Shown: positions 1 through 7,970, numbered from the stretch's first letter. The stretch: 18,726 nt of DNA from CAUZFZ01 sp963579025 (GCA_963579025.1 CAUZFZ010000186.1:1-18726); one strand, 5' to 3'. Made by a program: numbers and translations. The notes: generated from the sequence alone by a model not told the origin.

Positions 1-232
1 AAGCCCCTGTTTGACTTCTCACCGGCGCGCATCACAAAAACAAGCGCAGCCATGCCTGCGAGGTTCGCTGCTGCGCTGATCTCTGCAAACTCCCCGGCAG
101 TGCCATTCGTGTCAGGGTCGTCTTTGTCGCCTGAAACCGCTGATAGCCCGACACTTCGGCGATGTCGTCTTTGATCTCCAGACTTGGAGGCGGTGCCATT
201 GCATTCGGTGACTGGGACAGGTCGATTCTCAT
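1..232 (-). pseudogene. possible partial, frameshifted gene at left edge (unrecognised)
   Basis: Not recognised. Reading leftward from an ATG at 232, the first ~33 codons look protein-like (MRIDLSQSPNAM, then an acidic KDDIAEVSGYQRF stretch). The frame then loses its coding look and stops at 32-34. A second minus-strand frame, open to position 1, becomes protein-like at about position 135 (SGDKDDPDTNGTAGEFAEIS, then a hydrophobic NLAGMAALVFVM stretch). One extra base in the short T run at 134-136 would join the two as ...GYQRF-SGDKDDPD.... This could be a gene broken by a one-base deletion or sequencing error, with its 3' part outside the window. Alternatively the short first frame is chance and only the edge frame is coding. 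Low confidence. Confidence 0.3.
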
Positions 233-267
233 TGCGGCGGCGATCGTGCGAGGAAGGCGAGGAAAAG

Positions 268-298
268 CACCTGCCGATCATCACCGGACAGGCAGGTG
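268..298. repeat. inverted repeat upstream of the glycosyltransferase gene
   Basis: CACCTGCC at 268-275 and GGCAGGTG at 291-298 form a perfect 8-bp stem around a 15-nt loop. It ends 34 nt before the preferred GTG start at 333. No T run follows on the plus strand, so it is more likely a leader hairpin or protein-binding site than a terminator. Confidence 0.3.
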
Positions 299-332
299 GC
301 GAACCATGACTCAACGTTGCAGGGAGACAATT

Positions 333-1043
333 GTGCGTCCAATACGAATTGTTGTCTCAACGCAGAAGTCGTTTGAGGAATTCCCTCAGGAAAGTCTCCT
401 TGGCCAGTCGCTGACTCTGGCCCAGGCCCATGAGGTCGGGCTCCTTCGAGTCACTGTCGATAGCAGGAATTCGGGATCGGCCCGGCGGGGGCTGGGCGAA
501 GTCTACAACAGATACTTGGATTCCGCCGACCCTGAAGAGATTCTGCTGTTCGTCCACGATGATGTGTTTGTGCACGACTGGTACCTCGCGCGGCGACTGA
601 ACGACGCCATGGCCGACTTCGACGTAGTCGGTGTTGTCGGCAACACGAATCCGGATTTCCGCGAAGCAAGCTGGGTGCGGGCGGATGACAAGGACGCATA
701 CCCGTCCGGGTGGCAGCCCGAGGAGTTTCTGTCCGGGTCCATCGGGACAATGGAGTCCGAGGGCACAAAGGTCGCGTGGTTCGGCGACAGTCCGCAGGAG
801 TGTCAGTTGCTGGACGGTGTGTTTCTGGCGGTGAACGTTGACTCCTTGCGGCAGGCATCTGTCCGCTTCGACGAGCAATTTGAGTTTCACTTCTATGACC
901 TCGACTTCTGCAGACAGTGCATCCGTGCGGGTTTGCGAATTGGGACATGGCCGATTGCAATCGCCCACAAGTCGCCAGGAAGACGTGACGCCAACTGGTA
1001 CGCCTCAAAAGAGAAGTACTTCCGCAAATGGGGCTTCGAGTGA
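333..1043 (+). CDS. glycosyltransferase family 2-like protein
   Basis: Predicted cytoplasmic sugar-transferring enzyme of about 236 aa; donor and acceptor are unknown. It resembles the short GT2-like Pfam group Glyco_tranf_2_5. Visible motifs are a Rossmann-like start (IRIVVST), the metal/nucleotide-binding acidic motif LLFVHDDVFV at residues ~71-80, VVGVVGN at 98-104, the acceptor-site segment LLDGVFLAVN at 159-168, FYDLDFCRQC at 187-196 and AHKS at 211-214. I chose GTG 333 because AGGGAG (321-326) lies six bases upstream and homology starts at once. ATG 306 is an in-frame alternative, and the frame stays open back to 162 without protein-like sequence. It appears to be transcribed alone; a 274-bp gap follows. 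No other glycan genes lie nearby, so the pathway cannot be named. Confidence 0.8.
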   Translation: MRPIRIVVSTQKSFEEFPQESLLGQSLTLAQAHEVGLLRVTVDSRNSGSARRGLGEVYNRYLDSADPEEILLFVHDDVFVHDWYLARRLNDAMADFDVVGVVGNTNPDFREASWVRADDKDAYPSGWQPEEFLSGSIGTMESEGTKVAWFGDSPQECQLLDGVFLAVNVDSLRQASVRFDEQFEFHFYDLDFCRQCIRAGLRIGTWPIAIAHKSPGRRDANWYASKEKYFRKWGFE

Positions 1044-1129
1044 CTGAGCTTGTTACTTGATTTCTCGAGCTATTCCCGTTGCCGGTTGCGATCTCTGAGC
1101 TGACGGACTGTGTGAGTGGTCACCCGGAT

Positions 1130-1158
1130 GAAATTGAAGAACCACCAGCTTCAATTTC
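1130..1158. repeat. 10-bp hairpin between glycosyltransferase and PSCyt1 gene
   Basis: GAAATTGAAG at 1130-1139 pairs perfectly with CTTCAATTTC at 1149-1158 around a 9-nt loop (AACCACCAG). It lies 87 nt after the glycosyltransferase stop and 160 nt before the PSCyt1-type start. No U run follows, so a rho-independent terminator is not supported. It could be a leader structure or an operator. Nothing else recognisable was seen in the 274-bp spacer 1044-1317. Confidence 0.35.
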
Positions 1159-1317
1159 GACAGTTCGGGGCAGCAACTGTTTCCGCTGTTCGAGGTGGAA
1201 TTCAGGAGAATAATCTGACAGTCTTGCGCGTCTCCGAATCCGGTCGCCTTTCGCCCGATCGTTCGACGTCGCACGGCATGGTCGACGAACACAAACAGGT
1301 CTGCAGGAGACGCAGCA

Positions 1318-3852
1318 GTGCAAAGTAAACGAGGACAGCCTGTCACTCAGTGTCATCCTGTGTACTTATTGGCCCGAATTTTGCAGATTTGTGGCGGTGT
1401 GATTTTGACGGGCCTGGCAACGCTGCCGTCTGCTGCCGTGGCCCAGGATGCGGGCGTCGAATTGTTCGAGGCCAAAATCCGACCGGTTCTGGTCGAGCAC
1501 TGCTACAAGTGTCATTCGGCTGAAGCTCAGGCGACGGGCAAACTGAAGGCCGAACTTCTGCTGGACAGCCGCGAGGGGATGCGTCGTGGTGGTGAAAGTG
1601 GCCCGAGCGTCGTGCCTCGTAACATCAAACAAAGCGCAGTGATCGCAGCGTTAAAGCATGAGTCGGTCGAAATGCCTCCGAAGGGCAAGCTGCCGGACGC
1701 AGTCATTGCTGATTTTGAGAAGTGGATCAAACTCGGAGCGCCCGACCCACGCGACGGGAAGGCTGCGACGACCTCGCGAGTCATTGATCTTGAGAAGGGG
1801 CGCGAGTTCTGGTGCTTTCAACCTGTCGCTGATGCGCAGCCACCGAATGTTCAAGACGGCCAATGGGCTCGTACCGATGTCGACCGGTTTGTTCTCGCGA
1901 AGCTGGAATCACAGCAGCTCAAGCCGGTGACTGATGCTGATCCGGCTGTGCTCACCTGTCGGCTCCATTTGGACCTTGTTGGCCTTCCGCCAGCGCCGGA
2001 TGAACTCGATCGCTGGCTGTCGGCGTTGAAGCAGGATCCAGAGTCGCTTGCGGGGCTCGTCGATGAACTGCTGGCGTCCGAGCACTTCGGTGAGCGGTGG
2101 GGACGGCATTGGCTGGACGTCGCCCGGTACGCCGAATCGAATGGGAACAGCCGCAATGCCACATTCCCTCTGGCATGGCGGTATCGCGATTACGTGGTCG
2201 ACGCATTCAATTCCGACACGCCCTACGATCGGTTCATCACCGAACAGGTCGCTGGAGACCTGCTGCCCTCGAACTCCATCGAGGAGCACAACCGCAGCCA
2301 CGTGGCAACCGGTTTTCTGGCGCTTGCGTCAAAGCCGGTCATCCGTGGTAAGCAAGGCGGGTTCGTACCGGACATTGCCAATGATCAGATCGAGGTCACG
2401 TCACGGGCGTTCCTTGGCCTGACCGTCGCCTGTGCCCGCTGTCACGACCACAAGTTCGATCCGATCCCCACGACTGACTACTACGCTTTGGCCGGAATCT
2501 TCGCCAGCAGCGACACGCTGTACGGCGGCGGTGGCAATTCCATGGGTGGCGCCCCGACAACAGGGCTGCACACCTTGAAGGACAAAGACCCGACGAAGCA
2601 GCAGGCTTACAACGAGTGGAAGGCGGCTGTTGACGCTCTGAAAAAACAGCAACAGAAGGTCAACGGCGAACTGAAAAAGTTGCGTGGCAAACTGCCCCGT
2701 AAGCGCAAGGGTAAGGAAACGAAGGCGGCCGACCCCAAGGTGCAGGCGCAGTTCGACAAGCTGACGGAACAGTCAAACAAGCTGCGTGCTGAGATTCAGC
2801 AACTCGAGAAACAGAAGGTTTCGCCGCCGAGCCAGGCAATGGGAGTGCGGGACGCGGGCAAAGTGCAGGAGATCGCCGTATACATTCGCGGCGAGTCGCC
2901 CAAAGGTCCGCCCGTTCCGCGTGGATTCGTATCTGTCACGACAGAAGCCTCACTTGAATTGCCTGGCGACAGTAGCGGCCGGCTGGAGCTGTCACGCTGG
3001 ATCGCATCTGCCGACAACCCGCTGACGGCCCGAGTGATCGTCAATCGCATCTGGCAGCATCTGTTCGGTGAGGGACTCGTCCGCACGCCCGACAATTTCG
3101 GAATCAACGGCGATCGGCCCAGTCATCCCGAACTGCTGGACTGGCTGGCTGCTCGGTTTGTCGAGGACGGCTGGTCGGTCAAACGCATGATCCGCCGGCT
3201 CGTGCTGACTCGCACGTATGCCCTCAGCGATGCGCACGACGAGCGAAACTACGAGGCCGATCCGGACAACGTATTTGTCTGGCGGCATGCACGACGACGG
3301 CTTGAAGCGGAAGCCATCCGCGATGCAATTCTCGCGGTCAGCGGTCAGCTTGATCGCCAGCGTCCGGAGGGATCAGTCGTAACGCGTCACGGAGGAAAAC
3401 TCATTCAGGACGCACTGACACCCGACACGATTCATAAGGAGAGCGTCCATCGCAGCGTCTATCTGGCCATTCTCCGCAACGGCCTGCCGGAGGTTCTGGA
3501 ACTATTCGACGTCGCGGATCCCAGCCTGGTCGTCGGACGACGCAGCGTGACAACCGTGCCTGCTCAGGACCTGTTTCTGATCAACAGCCCGTTTGTTTCT
3601 GAGCAGTCGAAACACTTTGCCGAGCTTGTTCTGTTGAAAGACGGCAACGAAACCGATCGCATCGGATTCGCTTATCGACGTGCTCTGTCTCGGAAGCCGA
3701 CTTCTGCCGAGATCGAGCGTGCAGCGGCATTTCTGGAACAGAGTCGTGCATCGCTGGCATCCGAAGTTCCGGAGGCGGAACGAGAACTCGCCGCATGGAC
3801 GCCGTTTTGCCAGGCTTTGTTTGTAGCGGCCGAGTTCCGGTACGTTCGATAA
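1318..3852 (+). CDS. PSCyt1-DUF1549-DUF1553 planctomycete cytochrome-like protein
   Basis: Large exported protein (844 aa) of a family expanded in Planctomycetota; biochemical function is not established. Order: basic N-terminus; hydrophobic signal segment at ~18-42 ending AVA-QD; PSCyt1 haem-type domain with CYKCH at 62-66 and EMPP at 118-121; DUF1549/PSCyt2 at ~185-400 with FGERWGRHWLDVARYAES and a second CxxCH (CARCHDHKFDPI, 372-383); a Lys/Gln/Glu-rich, probably coiled-coil insert at ~423-500; DUF1553/PSD1 from ~553 to the end (LTARVIVNRIWQHLFG, RRLEAEAIRDAIL). The GTG start is preceded by AGGAGA (1305-1310) at 7-nt spacing. The DUF1501 gene follows 85 bp later, the usual order for this pair, implying one operon. 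The two CxxCH motifs suggest covalent haem, but haem loading is inferred. A role in polysaccharide breakdown is often proposed for such pairs. Confidence 0.93.
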   Translation: MQSKRGQPVTQCHPVYLLARILQICGGVILTGLATLPSAAVAQDAGVELFEAKIRPVLVEHCYKCHSAEAQATGKLKAELLLDSREGMRRGGESGPSVVPRNIKQSAVIAALKHESVEMPPKGKLPDAVIADFEKWIKLGAPDPRDGKAATTSRVIDLEKGREFWCFQPVADAQPPNVQDGQWARTDVDRFVLAKLESQQLKPVTDADPAVLTCRLHLDLVGLPPAPDELDRWLSALKQDPESLAGLVDELLASEHFGERWGRHWLDVARYAESNGNSRNATFPLAWRYRDYVVDAFNSDTPYDRFITEQVAGDLLPSNSIEEHNRSHVATGFLALASKPVIRGKQGGFVPDIANDQIEVTSRAFLGLTVACARCHDHKFDPIPTTDYYALAGIFASSDTLYGGGGNSMGGAPTTGLHTLKDKDPTKQQAYNEWKAAVDALKKQQQKVNGELKKLRGKLPRKRKGKETKAADPKVQAQFDKLTEQSNKLRAEIQQLEKQKVSPPSQAMGVRDAGKVQEIAVYIRGESPKGPPVPRGFVSVTTEASLELPGDSSGRLELSRWIASADNPLTARVIVNRIWQHLFGEGLVRTPDNFGINGDRPSHPELLDWLAARFVEDGWSVKRMIRRLVLTRTYALSDAHDERNYEADPDNVFVWRHARRRLEAEAIRDAILAVSGQLDRQRPEGSVVTRHGGKLIQDALTPDTIHKESVHRSVYLAILRNGLPEVLELFDVADPSLVVGRRSVTTVPAQDLFLINSPFVSEQSKHFAELVLLKDGNETDRIGFAYRRALSRKPTSAEIERAAAFLEQSRASLASEVPEAERELAAWTPFCQALFVAAEFRYVR

Positions 3853-3937
3853 TCATTTTCCGACTTCCAACCGATCACGATTCCCACCGCGAGGTCTCCC
3901 CTGCCTCGCATCACGACCATCACGGACAGGATTCGAA

Positions 3938-5335
3938 ATGAACATTTTCAGTCGACGACAGCTTCTGCAGTCTGCATCAGCCGGATTCGGGTCACTGGCA
4001 CTCGCCGGACTGTGTTCTGAGCAGGCTCGTGCAGAAAACCGCAGTCTGCTGGAGCCGAAGCCCGCGCACTTCGAGCCGAAAGCCAAACGCGTAATCTTCT
4101 TCTGCATGCGCGGAGGACCGGCACAGACGGACACGTTCGATTACAAGCCGCGCGATCGGAAAGTCACAACAACCAACGTGTCTCCGAAAGCCAAGGGACG
4201 CAAGGGCGGCAATGGCCCAGCGGGATCCGTCATTCCCTTCAGTCAACACGGTGAGAGCGGTCTACGGATCGCCGACACGATGCCGCATCTGGCGCAGCAT
4301 GCAGACGAACTGTGTGTGATCAACAGCATGTGGACCGACCTGCCGAATCATCCGCAGTCGTATCTGAAACTGCACACGGGCGATTTTCGGTTTGCTCGAC
4401 CATCAATTGGTGCCTGGGTGCTTTACGGGCTGGGCAGCGAGAACCAGAACCTGCCGGGTTTCATTTCGGTCAATCCCGAAACACGCGTCGGTGGCGCACA
4501 GAACTACGGAAGCGCTTTCCTGCCGGCCATCTACCAGGGCACGGCCATTGGTCACGTTGGCGCAAATATGGCGAAGGCTGGAATCCGCAACGTGACCGGG
4601 CAACTCGATTCCGCACTGCAGCGACGACAGCTCGATCTCGTGCAGGCGATGAACCGTGAGTTGCTTGAGAAGTCCAAGGCAGACACACAACTGGAAGGTG
4701 TCATCGAGTCACTGGAACTTGGATTTCGGATGCAAACTTCCGTCAGCGAAGTACTCGACGTCAGCGGTGAGACGCTGGAAACTCAGGAACGCTACAACGT
4801 CGGACAGACACAGAAACTCGGCCGCTGTCTGGACGATGATTTCGGACGGCAGTGTCTATGGGCGCGGCGACTGGCCGAGTCCGGTGTGCGCTACATCGAA
4901 GTGTGTCACTCAAACTGGGATCAGCACGGCAATCACGCTAAAGAGATCGCGGCCAACTGCACGGCGATTGACAAGCCGATCGCGGCCCTGATGCAGGATT
5001 TGAAGGACCGTGACATGCTGAAGGACACGCTTCTGGTATGGGGCGGTGAATTCGGGCGGACTCCATTGACCGACCCGAAGAAAGGGAGCGGTCACAACAA
5101 CAAGGGCTTCAGCTTCTGGATGGCCGGTGGTGGAATTAAAGGTGGCATGAACTACGGCATGACCAACGAAACTGGTGCGGTTGCCGTCGAGAACAAAGTC
5201 CACATCCACGACCTGCATGCCACGATGCTGCACCTGCTGGGTCTCGACCACGAAAACCTGACGTATCGCTATGCGGGCCGCGACTTCCGTCTGACGGACG
5301 TCTATGGCAACGTCGTCCAGGACATCATCGCGTAG
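3938..5335 (+). CDS. DUF1501 family protein, Tat-exported
   Basis: 465-aa member of DUF1501, a family related to the alkaline phosphatase/sulfatase fold. It nearly always sits beside PSCyt1/DUF1553 proteins in planctomycetes; its substrate is unknown. Residues 5-11 (SRRQLLQ), then a hydrophobic stretch and an Ala-rich cleavage region near 32, form a twin-arginine signal, so the folded protein should leave the cytoplasm. Family landmarks are FFCMRGGPAQTDTFDYKP at ~54-71 (metal-site region), WGGEFGRTP near 369, the SGHNNKGFSFWMAGGG segment, and the C-terminal HDLHATMLHLLGLDH with YRYAGRDFRLTDV. AGGA at 3928-3931 lies six bases before the ATG. It is the second gene of the operon with the upstream cytochrome-like gene. 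Its stop is only 2 bp from the stop of the convergent ABC gene, leaving no room for a separate terminator. Confidence 0.93.
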   Translation: MNIFSRRQLLQSASAGFGSLALAGLCSEQARAENRSLLEPKPAHFEPKAKRVIFFCMRGGPAQTDTFDYKPRDRKVTTTNVSPKAKGRKGGNGPAGSVIPFSQHGESGLRIADTMPHLAQHADELCVINSMWTDLPNHPQSYLKLHTGDFRFARPSIGAWVLYGLGSENQNLPGFISVNPETRVGGAQNYGSAFLPAIYQGTAIGHVGANMAKAGIRNVTGQLDSALQRRQLDLVQAMNRELLEKSKADTQLEGVIESLELGFRMQTSVSEVLDVSGETLETQERYNVGQTQKLGRCLDDDFGRQCLWARRLAESGVRYIEVCHSNWDQHGNHAKEIAANCTAIDKPIAALMQDLKDRDMLKDTLLVWGGEFGRTPLTDPKKGSGHNNKGFSFWMAGGGIKGGMNYGMTNETGAVAVENKVHIHDLHATMLHLLGLDHENLTYRYAGRDFRLTDVYGNVVQDIIA

Positions 5336-5337
5336 TG

Positions 5338-6075
5338 TCACTCGGGCACTTCACGCAGGCGGTCGAACAGCTCTTCCAGAACCAGGCCATCGGCGGCGGG
5401 TGATGTGCTGCGCAGGTGGCTCATTTCGTCGAAGGCATGCACGCGGCCTTCCGCGATGATGCAGACGCGGTCGGAAAATGCCTCAGCCAGTTCCAGCAGC
5501 TGTGTCGAGTAGATCACCGTTCTTCCCCGTTGAACGGCGGCCCGAGCACGGCGGCGGAAGGACGCGATGCCGTGCGGGTCCATGCCCGAGGCAAACGGTT
5601 CGTCCAGGACCCAGACCTCCGGGTCGGCGCTCATCAACGCAACCAGTGCCACCTTGTAAAGCTGCCCGCGCGAGATCTTTCCGAGAAGCGAGTCCACCAG
5701 CGTGAGTATCTCGAAATCCTCCAGCAGTTCGAGCACGGTCGCTTCGATGGGATTCTCGTCAGCTCCGTACGCACGCAGAAGCATGCCGATGTGCTGCAAC
5801 ACGGTCGAGTCCTGGTAAACGTACGGAAAATCCGGGACGAAATGGAAACGCTTTCGCAGGTCGATGCGATCCCGATTGAATACCTCGCCGTCGAACAGGA
5901 TCTGTCCGGCATTCGCCTGGCTCACGCCGGTTAAGCAGCGCAGCATCGTCGTCTTACCGGCCCCGTTCGGGCCAAGAACTGCAACGATTTGACCGGGGTC
6001 AATTGTCAGCGTCACATCGTCCAATGCGTGACGGCGGCCGAATTTCTTGGTGAGGTTCTCGATCTGAATCAGCAT
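5338..6075 (-). CDS. ABC transporter ATP-binding protein with atypical motifs
   Basis: Cytoplasmic ABC-type ATPase of 245 aa, in size and sequence like the ATPase of CcmA/Nat-type exporters; no permease gene is adjacent, so the cargo is unknown. Walker A GPNGAGKTT is at 35-43 and Walker B with catalytic Glu, VWVLDEP, at 154-160; both are intact, and the D-loop is SGMD. Three normally conserved positions differ: the Q-loop glutamine aligns with Asp82 (FVPDFPY), the signature reads ISRGQ (134-138) instead of LSGGQ, and the switch histidine aligns with Gln192 (YSTQLLELAE). I chose ATG 6075 because AGGAAGAG lies just upstream and homology starts at LIQIENL. An in-frame start at 6129 would overlap the preceding gene. 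It lies 46 bp downstream of the NAD(P)HX epimerase gene and is probably co-transcribed. Confidence 0.88.
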   Translation of the reverse strand: MLIQIENLTKKFGRRHALDDVTLTIDPGQIVAVLGPNGAGKTTMLRCLTGVSQANAGQILFDGEVFNRDRIDLRKRFHFVPDFPYVYQDSTVLQHIGMLLRAYGADENPIEATVLELLEDFEILTLVDSLLGKISRGQLYKVALVALMSADPEVWVLDEPFASGMDPHGIASFRRRARAAVQRGRTVIYSTQLLELAEAFSDRVCIIAEGRVHAFDEMSHLRSTSPAADGLVLEELFDRLREVPE

Positions 6076-6121
6076 GCTCTTCCTGAGTGTCGCGGACCGC
6101 CATCGGGCGACCCTGGTCCGA

Positions 6122-6799
6122 TCAATCAAACATCGAATGCGGAACGCCGATGTCGATGATCCGGATTTCTCCTGTGTAGGGGACTGACTCTGGATTCGCG
6201 AAACCTGATTTTCGCGCTACAAACGTCGCCGTGAAGTCGGCCTGTACGGCGATCGGATCATTTGGATCGACCGGAGTTCCCGAGTCACAGTCGAGTCCAC
6301 TGGGAAGATCGATCGCCAGCGTTCGGGCGGGACTGCAATTGATCGCTCGGATGATCGTCGGAAACGGTTCTCGCAATGCACCGCGCGTCCCCGTCCCCAG
6401 GAGTGCATCAACGATCCAATCGGTATCACCGAATACGGCGTTCAGATCGTCATCGCTCAAAGCAGATGTGATGACGCGGATCTCGGTACCGCTCCGCTCG
6501 ATGACGTGAAAGTTGATCGCCGCATCTCCTTGCAACACGGTTGGATCGCAGAACAGCAGTACGGAGACATCTTTGCCGCGGTTCGCGAGATGTCGAGCGA
6601 TCACGAAGCCGTCACCGCCATTATTTCCCCGCCCGGCACAGATCACGACACGACCGGCAACACCCAGTTCCAGCAGCCAGTCAACACAGCCACGACCCGC
6701 GTTTTCCATCAGGACAACACCTGGCAGGCCGTAATCTTCAATGGCTCTCCGGTCCACATCGCGCACCTGATCGCGCGACATCACGGCGGGCACTGGCAT
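6122..6799 (-). CDS. nnrE: NAD(P)H-hydrate epimerase (YjeF_N domain)
   Basis: Metabolite-repair enzyme that interconverts R- and S-NAD(P)HX so that the S-form can be dehydrated back to NAD(P)H; cytoplasmic. The 225-aa protein is a stand-alone YjeF N-terminal domain. Visible signatures are VVLMENAGRG at 28-37, the AGRGNNGGDGFVIARHL loop at 55-71, VDALLGTGTRG at 130-140 and AIDLPSGLDCDSG at 162-174. The C-terminal ADP/ATP-dependent dehydratase (carbohydrate kinase-like) domain found in bifunctional versions is absent, so the partner dehydratase must be encoded elsewhere. GGAG lies about eight bases before the ATG. It is upstream of the ABC gene on the same strand with a 46-bp gap; the functional link between them is unclear. 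Confidence 0.93.
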   Translation of the reverse strand: MPVPAVMSRDQVRDVDRRAIEDYGLPGVVLMENAGRGCVDWLLELGVAGRVVICAGRGNNGGDGFVIARHLANRGKDVSVLLFCDPTVLQGDAAINFHVIERSGTEIRVITSALSDDDLNAVFGDTDWIVDALLGTGTRGALREPFPTIIRAINCSPARTLAIDLPSGLDCDSGTPVDPNDPIAVQADFTATFVARKSGFANPESVPYTGEIRIIDIGVPHSMFD

Positions 6800-7072
6800 G
6801 GCGGACTCCGGAAAGCAACTGGCAGACCAGTGCGGAGTCGTATCGGACCATTAGCGGGCGGGCAATCCAGCTGCTGGGTAGTGCAGACAGGGCGGCCGGC
6901 GAGGTTTGTCGGTGGCGGAATCGAGGTCGAGCGGATGGATCGTATCGGCGGCAGACGGACGTCCTCATTGCCGTCCGCCCGACATCCGAAAACTCACGTC
7001 ACGCGGCGGCAGACCCAGCTTGCCAGCCACGTTCGACCCACTCCTGTTGCCTGCATCTCGGCGTCGCTGCCG

Positions 7073-7240
7073 TCAGTCGTAGCTGCGGACGGCGACACCG
7101 TCATCTTCTTCGTCTACCCAGTGCGTCTCTGTGGCCTCGGCACCGTCGGCGGGCAGCATTTGCCGAACCGGTTCATACAAGGATGACGATGTCACGAAAC
7201 CCTCGCGAAAATCAACGCGTTCCATAACGGAAATTGACAT
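7073..7240 (-). CDS. possible small acidic protein, unrecognised
   Basis: A 55-codon minus-strand frame that looks more like protein than anything else in this spacer. It begins MSISVMERVDFREGF from ATG 7240 (or five codons later, ATG 7225), continues SLYEPVRQMLPADGAEATET, and ends with an acidic HWVDEEDDGVAVRSYD tail before TGA at 7073-7075. Composition is balanced, with a strongly acidic second half, no Cys and no membrane segment. Only a weak GGAT lies about nine bases before ATG 7240. It sits between the arsR-type gene and nnrE on the same strand, but a terminator-like hairpin separates it from arsR. No function can be assigned; a chance open frame is possible. Confidence 0.35.
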   Translation of the reverse strand: MSISVMERVDFREGFVTSSSLYEPVRQMLPADGAEATETHWVDEEDDGVAVRSYD

Positions 7241-7440
7241 GGCACTGATCCAGTTTCTGATGGAGAGTCTGGAGCCAGACCGCAGACTGCGCTGAAACTT
7301 CCCTGCGTCAACACAGTGGTACGATCGATTCCGGATGACTCCGAAGGGGCGGGAGGGAAGTCGTTTCCCCGAATTGTGGAGGGACTCGCAGCCTCAATCG
7401 GTGCGGGTGAAGCCGGAGCAAAGTGAGGTCGTCCTCGTAT

Positions 7441-7481
7441 AAAAAACAGGACGCGGGACAGGTTCCCGTGATGGGGACCTG
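7441..7481 (-). terminator. probable terminator after the arsR-type gene
   Basis: On the minus strand, just past the arsR-type stop, CAGGTCCCC and GGGAACCTG (plus coordinates 7473-7481 and 7459-7467) form a 9-bp stem with one G-U pair and a 5-nt loop. A T6 run (plus-strand A6 at 7441-7446) follows after 12 nt. The distance from stem to T run is longer than ideal. An alternative small stem CGGGA/TCCCG lies nearer the T run. Confidence 0.4.
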
Positions 7482-7489
7482 GTGGGATG

Positions 7490-7795
7490 TCAAGCGACAG
7501 ACGTTCCATTGACCGTGCCGAGCAGATCGGAGATCGGCTGAAATCGGTCGCGGCGAATCGAGTAGAAGTTGAACTTGCCGGATCGTCGTTGTTCGAGCAG
7601 ACCGCCATTCTTCAGCAGAGCCAGGTGGTGACTCACAGCCGGCTGCGGCTGCCCAAGACGCTCGCAGAACTGCGTCACGTTGAGTTCGCCTTTCTCGGCC
7701 AGATCGAGCACGATTTTCAGCCGCGTCGGTTCACCCAGCAGCCTGAAGACGTTGGCGGCTCCGGATTCCTGAACATTCTCAACAGAAGCAATCAT
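7490..7795 (-). CDS. ArsR/SmtB-family winged-helix transcriptional regulator
   Basis: 101-aa DNA-binding repressor of the ArsR type. The fold is readable as LGEPTRLKIVLDLAEKGELN (helices 1-2), VTQFCERLGQPQPAVSHHLA (helix-turn-helix with SHH in the recognition helix) and LLEQRRSGKFNFYSI (beta wing). The arsenic/metal motif ELCVCDL is replaced by ELNVTQFCERL, which has a single Cys, so a classical two-Cys metal site at this place is absent; the signal sensed is unknown. ATG 7795 has GGAACTGAG upstream. It follows the cysteine synthase-rhodanese gene on the same strand after 279 bp, in which an inverted repeat (7954-7970) could be its operator. A link to sulfur metabolism is suggested only by position. 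Confidence 0.88.
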   Translation of the reverse strand: MIASVENVQESGAANVFRLLGEPTRLKIVLDLAEKGELNVTQFCERLGQPQPAVSHHLALLKNGGLLEQRRSGKFNFYSIRRDRFQPISDLLGTVNGTSVA

Positions 7796-7953
7796 TTCTC
7801 AGTTCCAATTTCGCAAAAGACGTGTCCGAGGTCGATGCTTGTCATCGAATTCGATTTGGCGAATGCCAGCACCGAGCGGCAGTGCATAAACAAGATGTGT
7901 GATGCCGACTGCATCAATGTTGAGGAAGCCTACGGATCAACCGATGTTGCTCT

Positions 7954-7970
7954 ATGGCAGAAACTGCCAT
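7954..7970. promoter_or_regulatory. candidate operator: 7-bp perfect inverted repeat
   Basis: ATGGCAG-AAA-CTGCCAT is a perfect 7+3+7 dyad about 160 bp upstream of the arsR-type start. It lies in the otherwise empty 279-bp spacer 7796-8074, and GTGGCCAC (7971-7978) directly adjoins it. Size and spacing suit a dimeric winged-helix repressor, but ArsR binding is inference. A transcribed hairpin is the alternative. Confidence 0.3.

Larger units (their letters stand above)
6800..7489. other. gene-poor spacer between nnrE and arsR-type gene
   Basis: 690 bp without a recognisable gene. Long frames here on both strands are Ser/Arg/Pro-rich and unlike any protein family I know. The only protein-like stretch is the small minus-strand frame 7073-7240, and the only strong signal is the terminator-like hairpin at 7441-7481. 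In 6800-7072 I see nothing I can support. Confidence 0.5.

Noticed and set aside
162..332. N-terminal extension of the glycosyltransferase frame
   Set aside because: Ser/Arg/Gly-rich sequence unlike the family; a good ribosome site precedes GTG 333.
1116..1328. 70-codon plus-strand frame before the PSCyt1 gene
   Set aside because: It has a GTG start, overlaps the next gene start, is mixed basic sequence and spans a hairpin; no sign of coding.
2584..2820. Coiled-coil, Lys-rich insert in the DUF1549/DUF1553 protein as a novel domain
   Set aside because: Such linker inserts between PSCyt2 and PSD1 are common in this planctomycete family.
6506..7227. Long plus-strand frames across nnrE and the spacer
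   Set aside because: They are antisense to nnrE for much of their length and continue as Arg/His/Pro/Ser-rich sequence without any motif.
7192..7608. 138-codon minus-strand frame overlapping the arsR-type gene
   Set aside because: Pro/Ser-rich, overlaps a clear wHTH gene in another frame and crosses its probable terminator.
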